DNA of 64,000 nt from Austropuccinia psidii (taxonomy: Eukaryota; Basidiomycota; Pucciniomycetes; Pucciniales; Sphaerophragmiaceae). The position numbers were made by a program, and so were the translations under genes. The stretch covers positions 80,574,696-80,638,695 of the forward strand of contig JALGQZ010000003.1 in NCBI GenBank assembly GCA_023105745.1. The letters are read 5' to 3'. Shown here piece after piece: positions 33,279 to 44,100 of the stretch (its first letter is position 1; each line of letters opens with the position of its first letter). The notes under the pieces were generated by a model, which worked only from the letters and a program-made list of their open reading frames with translations, was not told the origin of the DNA and did no database searches.

Positions 33279-35340
33279 TTATTGCAGAGCATCACCATTC
33301 GGCCTAATAACTGGCATGTCAAGTATCTTGAGGGCGCTAGTCTGCATCTTACTACAGCCTTTGAGCCAATCTTGATCAAATACCTGAAATGATAAGCCTT
33401 CCGGAATATCACCATCATCTGTTGATCGTAATTCTGGCAATCTATCAATAGTTTTTTTACCCTTTTTTTTAATGCGATTACAAAACTCTATGTCTCGGTC
33501 AATTTTTAATACCAATTCATTACATTACTGGGAGCGCCAGTGTAATCCCACTTTGCGGTAAACTTGACGGCCATTTTCCAGTACCTCCTCAGTATCTGAA
33601 CATACTCGAGGGTCATTGAATTGTGATGCTAGAATGGGAAAATTAGCCATATCACACCATTCACGACGGCGCTCACAGGTCTGCACATAATGAAGTAGAT
33701 TATCATCAGTCTTTGCTCACAATGAAGAAGAGATACATTAACTAACCCTTTGACGAATCTTCGCGAGCTTTTGATTCTCCTTCTTTTTAACCAAATACTT
33801 GGCATCCTTTTGAATAGACTTCCATTCTCTTTTCAAATAAGTGAAATATCGCTCCATTAAAGCCGCCACGACCCCATAGTTATTATGATCCTTGTTCCAA
33901 CAGTAATGATGATACTTGGTGCTGACCAGTGCAAGACGGAATGTACGGTAAAACACCATAGACATCAGCTCATTGAACGGATGTTGCCATGAGCTCTCCC
34001 AGTCCCAAGTGAATCGCTTTAGTCCTAGCTTGTGGAGCTCATTTTTGCAGTAGCTTTGGAAACCCTGAGACTGAACCTGTGTTGATGGCTCATTGAAAAC
34101 ATCCTCGGGGACATATCCGAGATGACCAGCCACTTGAATTGCAATTTCACGCTCTTCTCTGCTGGGTGGTGCTGGTAGTGAGGAAAAATCCTTATCCCTA
34201 ACTTTGAGTAGGAACAGGCAATGTGCGTGTACTGCTGATCTCATTCCATGGACATTCTCTGGAAGTTCTGCCTTCAGCCATTTTTGTTGCTCCTTCTGGC
34301 TTGCACGTTTCACCACATTGTGAGCTTTGCAGGCCTGGTTCCTTTGCTGTCTGACCTCGGATTGTTCAAGCATACTCTGGGCAAGGCCCAGCTGAGGATG
34401 GGTGAACTCACTATTTGATTGAGTGCCTTGCTCATGCGCCGTGAAATCGTCCCTCCTTGGTTCATCATTTTTTTCACTTTGAGTCGGAGACATGTTCTCA
34501 TCCTCATCATCCACAATTCTTTCTCTTGATGTACTGGCATGACCCATTCTTGGTTTGGAGGCATATGGATGATGACGTCCAGTTACTTTCTCTTTATGGA
34601 CCAGAGGTGAAGATGCATAAAGTTCATCACCTGCCATGCACATCATCAGTTAACACATCAAAAAATTAATGAAGACTGGTCATACTCACAATCTTCAATT
34701 GGCTCCTGAGATCGGACTGACTTGCCTTTAGGTGCCATATCTAACCCATGAAACAAACATATCAAATTGTGAATAAGTTTCTACTCCAAAATTCAAATGA
34801 CTTACTTTGATGAAGCGTCAATCCTGGATTTCCCTCCGACAGACCGCTCCAAGTTACATTTTCCAAAGGTCTTTTTTGTCGCCCGCCATCAACGCGCCTT
34901 TCATTTCCCACATCAGCCTGAGATCCTGATGGAATATTGAGGGTTGGCTGTTGACTTCGTCCAAAGGGATCCTGGGATGCGACTGGATTCCAACCGGGGT
35001 TAAGGAGGAACTCACGTGGAAATTTTGATTGGGGATTAGCGTTTGATGAGATTTGAGGTGTGCCTTCCGGCCCCTCAGACACATGCATTTGTGTATTAGT
35101 GGGATTCGGGGGAATTGGAGTGACAGAAATATTTGGGATCGCCCAAGTGCTGGAAGTTGGAGCCTTCGGATTTCCCACATCAATGTTAAGACCTGATACA
35201 TTCATGGAGGATGCGATAGGGGTTGTGAGAGGAATGTTGGGACTCAATGGTGATTGTGTTTGAACATATTCTATGCTAGATTCAGTATCTGAGTCATGAA
35301 CAGAACCTGAACGGGATTTATGTGACTCGGAAGATGACAT
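33279..35340 (-). CDS. Unknown cargo gene 2, four exons, one stop
   Basis: I do not recognise the family. Proposed exons on the minus strand are 35340-34806, 34740-34690, 34630-33747 and 33680-33279, introns 59-66 bp, phases connecting, about 620 codons. The first 200 residues are Ser/Pro/Thr-rich and look disordered (SSSESHKSRSGSVHDSD). The middle contains HGMRSAVHAHCLFLLKVRD, and the C-terminal part is basic and probably helical (YFTYLKREWKSIQKDAKYLVKKKENQKL). A TAA at 33525-33527 follows RSQ in exon 4 although the frame stays open and protein-like for about 80 more codons (VLKIDRDIEFCNRIKKKGKK); one C-to-T change from CAA would explain it. It is transcribed away from the transposase gene with a shared 960-bp upstream region. 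Confidence 0.65.
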
Positions 35341-36300
35341 AAGGGCCGAAAAAGTACAGTAATATTTTTAACTTGATAAAACAGTTCAGTATTGTGATAA
35401 AATAGAGGGATATGATATGAGATTTTTTCAAATTTAGAATAGAGAAATTCTATGAATAGTTGGAACCAAGTGTTGTGTGGAAGTCGGATAAGACTCTTTT
35501 GAGGAGAATCCTCCCTGCCTCCTCTTGAGCTCCTCCGCTTTTGTCGGAAACCACCCTGCACGGCTTACCAGCATATAATGTGATATTTCCTTGATCTGAA
35601 AGGGGACCCATCATCCATAAGTAATCATATTTGGTAACATTTCCGCCTCCCCATTGTCACATTTTGTGAATTATCCAAACTGCCAATATATGCATTGAAA
35701 TTCCGCAACATTGTACATCTGTAAAGGGGTATATTCATGAAGGATTTACCCACAAAAGAGACATCACCTTTTCAAGAAAGGCAAGACAATCCAAATCACA
35801 TTCCAACTGATTCAAAGCCCGCCGCACTCAAACCAAATACCAAGACTTTAGCTGCACTCCAACCCCTTATGTAATAGAGTTATATAGTTATGTCTGTAAT
35901 AAGGTTTAAGCCATGTACAATGGCGTGCCAGCGTACATGGATTAAATGTTAATCCCCTCAATTCAATGGTAACACTTCACTAATGGAACCCCCTCAATGG
36001 TCAAACCCGCACTATCACAAAGTGTAAATAAACTAGAATATGTATGAGCATTGAGCAGCATGGCATTTTACCCAATTAAACACCTAACCAATTCCGCCAT
36101 CCAGATGAGACATGTTACACTTTATCCACTGCAGCTCATGCACCATTACAAATGGGATAAAATCCTCAGCTGGCTCAAATCATCTCCCCCTTCATAAATA
36201 ATCACTGAATTTTATTTCCAATTAATAACACTCCTAAACACTTTCACATCACCCATAGATATTTTTACACAAACCAACCGTACTCCCAATTCCTGCAACA
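35341..36300. promoter_or_regulatory. Divergent promoter region, unknown gene 2 and transposase
   Basis: 960-bp non-coding region between two genes transcribed outward. It holds palindrome site 6 near its middle. It probably includes both promoters; no TATA-type box stands out clearly. Confidence 0.45.
35914..35937. repeat. Intergenic palindrome, site 6
   Basis: TGTAC-AATGGCGTGCCAGC-GTACA, with the outer arms extending to CCATGTAC...GTACATGG (35912-35939). Two pairs inside do not match. The inner GGC/GCC core of the family is kept. Confidence 0.78.
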
Positions 36301-39300
36301 ATGACAACCCGGCCCTATTCCTCAATGCGTATATGCATGTGTCAACACTGCTCAACTCAAACACACTCTTCTCCTGAGGGTGATAGGCCTGGAGTTGCCT
36401 TCACACCTTTCCAATATAAACAGCACATTAAAAAGCTCAAATCAACCATTGCACCCAAATCTCTTCCAAACATCCCTACTTCTGCATCAGGATCTGGGTG
36501 CCCACAAATTCTATTGGATCAAATCTTCCCAGCTGATTATTCACGTTTGACCCAAAGCACTTTCTCAACTCCAGCAGGTCTCAATTCAACTGCACAGAAA
36601 CCATATAGTGGCAGTCAAACCCTTCCCCCACAAGACCTAGGAATGATAATATCTGCCATTCTATCATTAAGGTATAATTTACCCCGCAGGGCTTCACGCA
36701 TACTCAACCCCGCCCTGAACCTGCTGATCAAGTCCAGTATCTCAAGCTCAGCTGGTCCCCCCGCTCCTGCATTCCATATACCTCAAGATCTGAGTACCAT
36801 ATTTGAACATCTCCAATTGGAGCCAGTGATTCAAAACTATATATGTTGTCCTCAATGTTTCTCTCTTAATGGCCTTACTGAATCAGTCACAACTGACCAA
36901 CCCCACTGTCAACGCCATAATGACCCAAATGATCATGATCCCCCTTGCACACAATCATTAGGCAAATTCATCTATTCATCTGAACCCCACACCCAAAACA
37001 CAACCAACATGAAGCAAAAATTTATACCAAAAAAACATTCCATTTATCAACCATTCAAAAATTGGCTTGCCAGATTCCTCCAGCGGGCTGGAATTATGGA
37101 AATTCTGCATCAACATCAACAATCCCAAACCCCTGAAGGTACCCCCAAATGTGATGTCTGGGATGGATTGGTCTGGAGACGCTTCACTGGCACTAGAAAT
37201 ATCCATGATCCCCCATTCATGTCCATTCCTGGTGCATTGGCCTTCTCCATATATGTGGACTGGTTTAATGCACATGGAAAGTCAACCCGGTTGGCTAGCA
37301 TTGGACCTATCATGCTTATTTGTCTTAATCTCCCCCCAAGTGAAAGATTGAAGCCCGAGAATGTCTATGTTGCAGGAATCATCCCTGGTCCAAAGGAGCC
37401 AACTGCGCTTCAATTGAATTATCTATTAATGCCACTCATCAACGAGCTCAAAGAGCTATGGCAAGGTTACCATTTTGCACCCACCTCAACAGGTCCATCA
37501 GGATCCTTTATCCGTGTTGCCATCCTCACAGCCATTGCGGATGTGGTTGCCATGCGCAAGCTTACTGGATTTATTTCCCATTCAGGAAACCACTTTTGTA
37601 ATTTTTGCACCATTCACAAAGCTCAAATTGAAGAAATTGGTCCTCAATTTCACTACACGCGCTCATACCAAAGTCATAAATCAACCATTGCCAAATGGCT
37701 TCAGGCAACCCCACAACAAAGACAAGCAATTTTCTCTGAGTATGGAGTGCGATATTCAATTTTGGAAGACCTTCCGTATTGGGATGCAACCAGAATGGTT
37801 AATCTTGACATAATGCATAATTTAATACCTGGAATTTTGAAGGATCATGCAACTTTCAAATTGTGCATTCCAGAGTCCAAATCAAAAATTTACTTCAGGT
37901 CCCGCAGGAAATCCAATGACACCAACAGTTCAGACTCAGATTCCAAGACCTCCAACAGCTCTCTTGATAAAATCACATTGAGAGAGGCCCGCTCCCTGAG
38001 AAGAGACACAGCAAAAATAATAAATGAGCCACTCCCCACTACTTCCACCCGAAAAAACTACTTCCCAATGCCCACCCCTAACACAGAACATCCATCTAGT
38101 GGTTCTGCGGAGATTCCTTCATTTGATGCCGATTACATCCCCACTTCTGAAATACCCTCTGAATTGGATATCACTGCACTGAGTGATCACCAGATCAAGG
38201 GTGAGGATCTGGAGCATCTCCGTCAAATCATATCTGAGACAATAATTCCCTCATCATGGACAAGAGTACCTCGCAACATGGGTTCCCCCTCTCATGGTAG
38301 CTTAAAAGCCGCTGAATGGGCTCTCTTATATAAGGTCTATATTCCATTTCTAATGCTCAGTCAACAGATGTCATTAGATGCACACCAATCTGCCAACACT
38401 CAAAGAAAAATGGGTCAGTCAGAAGAACTTGCAAATGAACTAGCCAAGAATACATTCCATTTGATTAGTGCTATCAACATTGCCACAAGCTGGACTGTTT
38501 CAATAGATGATGCGACTGCATTTGCTGAACATTGGAAAAAATTCCTCCTTTCCAATCAACACCTGTTCCCAAAACAGAAAAGTAAACCAAATCATCATTT
38601 TTCTGATCATATTCCCAAACTCTTCCAACGTTGGGGCCCAGCACAAGCCTCAGCCACATGGGGTTATGAGCGCTTGATTGGAGTATTTGCAAAGATGCCA
38701 ACAAATAACAAGATATGTACGTCAATTAATAAGATCAATATATTCACATTGATTAAACACCTGAACTGAATATGACTAACTTTTTGCAACTCTGAATAGA
38801 TGATATAGATAAAACCTTACTTCAACATATCTGTCGATGTTCCAACCTTTCCGTTCTCCTGAAATCCCCATCTGTGCCATGTGAAATAAAACAGCTTTTC
38901 GAATCATAGCCACCTGCCGTGTTCAATCACCATAAATATAACAAGCCATCCCGCCATGACCAACAAAATTATGATTGCCTGGTTGAGTACTTACAGACTT
39001 TTCATGCAACAAGGGAAATGGTTGATTGGATCAGCTTAGACAATACCGTGCAATCCACAAGTCATCCCACTTCAAGGATTGTCTCACCTTGGTATTTTCC
39101 AGTTTCAAACATTAATATGGGGGACAATATATTTTCAACTGAATCCAAAAATGTCAGCAACAGTGTGATATTTTTTCAAAGGGGCAACTCACGACAATTT
39201 GGTATTATTGATAGCATTTTCAAAGTCTCTGAGCCATCTAGCATACTGAACAATAACTTTCTGATTTTAAAAACTTTGAAGATTGATGTGAATTTCCTAC

Positions 39301-39461
39301 AAGATTGGCCGTATCTCAATATTTATAAAGCTGTTGGTTTTGATGATGGACACTTGATTATATCTGAAGAAGAAATAGAAGGTAACTGTGGATTGTATGA
39401 TAACAAAGCTCTGTCATGTGGACTGCTTGTAATGATGAAGCCGTTATTTCATGATATTTAG
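36301..39461 (+). CDS. tnp2/Plavaka-type transposase (CMC superfamily), one stop
   Basis: Expected to cut and rejoin the element at its inverted repeats. Exon 1 is 36301-38716, intron 38717-38799, exon 2 38800-39461, together 1025 codons. The N-terminus has clustered cysteines (MCQHC). Residues about 180-235 hold a second Cys/His cluster (CCPQCF...CQRHNDPNDHDPPC). Typical tnp2 blocks follow: DPPFMSIPGALAFSIYVDWF, NVYVAGIIPGPKEP, FCNFCTIHKA, LDIMHNLIPGILKDH and, near the exon end, WGYERLIGVFAKMPTNNKI. Exon 2 carries the usual C-terminal region (YDCLVEYLQ...YFPVSNINMGDNIFST). A TAG at 38907-38909 lies in exon 2 with the frame open on both sides (probably CAG before C-to-T). The position beside the right terminal repeat and the 3-bp target duplication fit the family. 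The exact DDE residues were not assigned. Confidence 0.87.
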
Positions 39462-40151
39462 TCTACCAAAATGCAAATCTCTCAGATTCATTAGCAATTT
39501 TGCTAGTGAAATAACTGCCTCAAAATTTAGTGACAGAGACATGCCATTGTGACAAGCAGAGCCCATTATTTCACATTGCCACAAAGAACTTACTATTTTG
39601 ACATTGGGTACAGTGTGAATAAGCCAAGTCCAATGATCAAATGACCCACACACTCACCTTTCACAGCATCCAAAATTTCTAACTGCGCCATCATCATGTT
39701 GGAAGCGGAATCGGCTTTTGCGTACCCACACCCGCACGCGCCAATGCACACGCCCACCCACCCGCACACGCAAACCCACCCGCACACGCCAATGCACACG
39801 CAAACGCACCCGCCCCCGCGCATGCACACGCAAACGCACTCGCCCCCGCGCATGCACACGCACACTTCATGGATGACCTGGTGAAGTCAAACCCCCTGCC
39901 TACATCAAGACTGGCTGAAGGACATCTTTGATGTGTGTGTGTGCAAACAGGCGGGTCTGGTGTAATTTTTACCAATCATCGGACGGTTGTGGGATGATCA
40001 GGTGGTGAGGAATCTGAGTTGAAGGCACAGGGGAACCAATATTATTGGATGTCACAGGATTTGGTGTAAGACAAGAGTAGGACGTGTGCTTGACGTTCGC
40101 TTGATTTTCGCTTGACGTGAGCTTGACTTTTATCCTGCTTGACGTTTGCTT
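39462..40151. promoter_or_regulatory. Right subterminal region
   Basis: Non-coding. Positions 39716-39868 are a C-rich run of CACACGC, CACCCGCC and CGCATGCA words, able to form alternating purine-pyrimidine structures. From 40080 the word CTTGACGT/GCTTGA occurs about seven times next to the terminal repeat, mirroring the GACGT words of the left side. Likely transposase-binding repeats (inferred). ORFs over the C-rich run are not genes. Confidence 0.6.
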
Positions 40152-40197
40152 GACGTGAAGTCAATCGCCAACGATTGACACGAGATTCGCCCCGGTG
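40152..40197 (-). repeat. Right terminal inverted repeat (46 bp)
   Basis: Reverse complement reads CACCGGGGCGAATCTCG then GTCAATCG-TTGG-CGATTGAC, matching the left end in 43 of 46 positions. The duplicated AAT follows at 40198-40200. Confidence 0.92.
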
Positions 40198-40910
40198 AAT
40201 GATGCCATAGTTGGATTTTCTGTTGTCAGACTGTTCTTCAAAGTGGACAAGAGTAAATTTTACTTTTGCAGTAAGAAAATTGATGGCTATAAAAGAATGT
40301 CTTCTCTGCCCCACTTTTCTCTTCATGTTAGAATCTTTTCCTTTTATAATTAGTTTAAACACTGTTAAACCAATCAATAAAAGATTCTAACCACCATTTT
40401 TAAATCATTTTAATCCTTTTAACCATGTTAAAAAATCATTATAATCATTGTTTTTAACTCTTATAATCATTTTTACCCCTGAACCACCCCAAAAGTGAAT
40501 TAAAGCATCTTTCATCACTGTTAACTTTGTCACTTTGTTTCCAAATTCACTCTGGTCACTTTTGGGCGTGTTTTCTCTTTGATATTATTTTTAAAGACTC
40601 TGTTCTTTAATTAATTTCTTGCAGTTCATTGCTCAATTAATTCCAATTGAAATTGCTCTTGAAGAAATTTCTTTTGTAGCCTTAAAATATCTCTTGTAGA
40701 GTATTTTTTGAATAAATTTTTATTGTTGGTAAAACAATAAATCTTTATAATCTTATTTTTTTATACTAATAAAGCTATAAACAATAAAACTGGCGTGTTT
40801 TCTTTTAAAAATAATATTTCTTACTATTTTTAATTGATTTTTACCTTATACAAATTTTGAGGACGGGAAAAGTACTTGATTTTTTCAAAGTTTCATATCC
40901 ACACCTTACA
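40198..40910 (+). repeat. 5' LTR of element C, second part
   Basis: Continues the LTR interrupted at 8932 and ends CACACCTTACA. Both parts together are about 1828 bp against 1805 bp for the 3' LTR. Confidence 0.9.
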
Positions 40911-40930
40911 TTTGGGGGCCCAGCCGTGAT
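40911..40930 (+). promoter_or_regulatory. Putative primer-binding site of element C
   Basis: TTTGGGGGCCCAGCCGTGAT directly after the LTR. The block is conserved after the LTRs of the two minus-strand relatives (4860-4879 and about 57300-57319), which supports a functional site. The primer tRNA was not identified. Confidence 0.55.
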
Positions 40931-41134
40931 ATTTTACCTGTGACTTATTTTTTTTACTCTTTTTAAACCTTTTTTCTTATATTGAAAAATTTAAAAACAT
41001 ATAAAAAATACTTATAATTCAAAAAATCAATAAAAAAAAAAAATTTTTTAATATTATAAGTGAGGCTTATATTTTAATTTCTTTTTTGAACTATCCTTAT
41101 TTTACTTAATTAATTGGTTTTTTCATTCATTTTA
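40931..41134 (+). other. Leader of element C
   Basis: AT-rich untranslated leader. It ends TTCATTCATTTTAG directly before TGTCTGAA and the gag frame, which looks like a 3' splice site and is kept in two other copies. No matching donor was identified. Confidence 0.45.
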
Positions 41135-44100
41135 GTGTCTGAAAATGTGGTGGGACAAGAAATCATTGAAACAGCCTCAACAGTCACCAGCATTATTCCT
41201 GCCAGTACTGTTAATTCTGATCATAATAGTACTATTATTATGACTCAGAATATTCACCCAGAGCCAATTTCTTCTGAATTAGTCAAATTCGAAATAAGTA
41301 ATACTCTTCAGAAAGCCAAAGATTTGGCTGATAGTAAGGTTTTTGACGTAAAAATACTATTTTAAGCCTTTCTGATCATAAAACATCCCTTCAACTAGAT
41401 CAGGAGCCAGCTATAGCCCCTCAAGCAGCTCCCAGAAAGGTAATAGACGTGATTATGGCAGAAGCCAACCAGGTACAGAAGGAAAAGGGTCAGTTGATGA
41501 CTTCCAAACAACTAAAACAGGTCATTCTGATGCTGATAGTACCATTTTACCTTCACAAAGAGATGACACCATCACAGCAAGCCTCAGTGGACATATACAA
41601 AGCCAGCCACAGTGCATACAACAATGCACTTCAGTTCAAGGAGTACCAGATCCTTGCAGACCTGTGGAAGAATTGCTTGAATTCTTACCTGACTGTGAGA
41701 AAATTCCTGGGCCATCCCAATACTTGCAAATTGCTCAATTGATGGAGAAGAAAAACATGATGCTTTTGACACTAGAATGGAGGAAAAACAACCCTCCACC
41801 ACCCAAACCAGTGCCAAAAACAGCCCCAGTGGCCCGCAGCAGCAATTTCAACATGAAAAAGCAGCCACAAGCTCCAAACAAGGGCAAAGGGAAGGCACCA
41901 AGCCCAAACCCTTACAGCCAAGGATACAGGATTCCAAAGATTCAGCAAGATGCTATGGAAAATGTATTTCAGATGGCCAGAACCATGATGGAATTATAAA
42001 AGAAGGAGGAAGCCAGATTAAAATATCAAAAATGATTTCTGATACTTTTAATTGTATTCCAGAGTTGTATAAAGCTATTATTGATGTGAAAAGTCATCTT
42101 TCTGATAAGAATACATCAATTTGTGACAATCTTAAAACAAATAACATGAGTCTGAGCCAAATAAATGATACACTTAAATGCTTTGAGAGAGTTTTAAGAG
42201 CAATCAAAACTTCCAATAATGATAATTCTTTTGGCATTAAGATAAATGAACAATCTGCCATTATTAAAGAATTAGCAGACAAATATTCTAAGTTCAATAT
42301 TGATGACATAATTGAAACAAGAATAAAACAAGCTATTAATACTATCAAAGAGGATAATAAGAAGGCTCTTGAACATATTTCAAAATCATTTTCTGAAGTA
42401 AAGACAAATACATCTGCCTTGCAAAACCATTTTGATACCTCAAGAGAGGAAATATCAAAATTAACAATAAAGCTAAATGAAGTTATATCTGATAATACTA
42501 AACAAACAGAATTATGGAATGAGCTTACATATAAAGAGGATGATCATAAAAAGAATGTCAGAGACTCTATACAAAGCTTACAACATGAGTTAAGAAATTC
42601 ACAAAGGTGTAATAACAGTAAAATGAATGATATTGAACAACTGCTAAACACTTTACCAAGAATGTCTACACCTCTGAATCAAAATGAAGATGCAAGAATT
42701 CCCGATCCAAAAGTATTGGATATTGAAAATTCACAGTTAAAAAATGAATATTCTACTTCTTTTCATAACTTAGAACTATCAATGGGCCAAGCACTCTTGA
42801 AAGAAGCTCCAAAACTCAAGGAATGGTCTCACTTCAGTGGTGAAGGAGAGCATGACCATATGGAATTCATTAGAGGTATTGACATGATCAAAGAGCATTT
42901 TAAATTACCAGACAGATTGGTAACAGCAAGACTTAACACCTTGTTTACCAAATCAGCTCACAGATGGTACATCAAAATAAGACAAGAACATGGACACCAG
43001 AGTTGGACTTGGGGGAAAACCCAAATCATTAAAAAATGGGCAAATGATGCTTGGAGGTTTAAAGTTGAAACAGCCTTTGAATCTGCCAAATTTGATGCTG
43101 ATAAAGACAAATCTTTACCATGGTTTTGCCAACAAAAAGACAGATTAACAGCATTATATCCAGACATGTCAGAATTTATGATCCATATAAAAATTCTGAG
43201 ACAATGTGGAGGTGACTTAGACCATGGTGTCAAAAGCAGGACTACTAAGCAATTTTCAGCAGAGGATATTATCAATATATTAGAGGAAGTAACCACCAGA
43301 ACCAAAATTGGTTCTAGTAGGGTGAATCTCAAAACAAGGTTTAATACACCTTGGAAAGATTCTGTGGAAAAAAAACCCAAACAAAAATCTAATAATGTTA
43401 AATATAAATCTTTAGATACAGTCAGAAAGTGCCATATTTGCCAAAGCACCACCCAAAAGGGGGAAATAAATGAAATTGACATTGAAAAGGAACTTGATTT
43501 TGAAAAAGAAGACATAATTGAAGACAATTCAGATGATAAGTCATCCATATTTTCTGAATCTTCAAAAGATATAGAAAATATCAATGCCACTTTTGACATC
43601 ATGGAATCTTATTCCCACTTGCCACAATTGAGCAATGGTCAACTTGATTTATCAAAAGTTCAAGATGCACAACTTATGAAAACAAAACCAAACAGAGGGA
43701 AAGGCTATACAGCTGGTAACTCCTGTATAACAGAAGTGGTGATTGACAAAAGGCCCACCAAACTTTTGCTTGACCCAGGAGCCTTCTGCTCTTGTGTTGG
43801 GAAATCTTTTCTTAAGACTTGTGTACCAACTTTTGAAGACCAATTGTTACCAATTGATGGTATAAAATTCATTAGTGCAATTAATCCAATGAAAGCATTA
43901 GGAATTTTTGAGACAAATGTCATATTCCCACACATACATGCGAATTTAAGAATCACAGTTGCATTTGTTATTATGGAAAATTGCTCTAGTACCCATTTTA
44001 TATTGGGAAATTACTATTTAATCATGTATGGGATAGATTTGCATAACAACAAAGACAGATACTTTACTATTGGAGACAATAAGCGCCAAAAATTTGCCTT

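Larger units (their letters stand above)
8933..40197 (+). mobile_element. 31.3-kb TIR transposon with transposase and cargo genes
   Basis: The boundaries are defined by comparison with uninterrupted copies of the LTR it sits in (48390 and 60390 regions). Its ends are inverted repeats starting CACCRGGGCRAATCTCG, and the target AAT is duplicated (8930-8932, 40198-40200), which fits the CMC/CACTA group. A 9996-bp insertion (element B' plus its target duplication) leaves about 21.3 kb of original element. Inside are six multi-exon genes: unknown 1 (+), Tet-like dioxygenase (+), zinc-cluster protein (-), SNF2 ATPase (+), unknown 2 (-), and tnp2-type transposase (+) next to the right end. Two tandem arrays and six related palindromes also lie inside. 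All six genes being cargo of a single element is an inference from their lying between matched ends. Confidence 0.85.

Noticed and set aside
39593..39975. ORFs over the C-rich run (for example CVCMRGGECVCV)
   Set aside because: Low-complexity CACACGC repeat translated in several frames on both strands.
8933..40197. Assembly chimera joining host DNA into an LTR
   Set aside because: The junctions show matched inverted ends and a target duplication, which a chimera would not produce, though read support was not seen.
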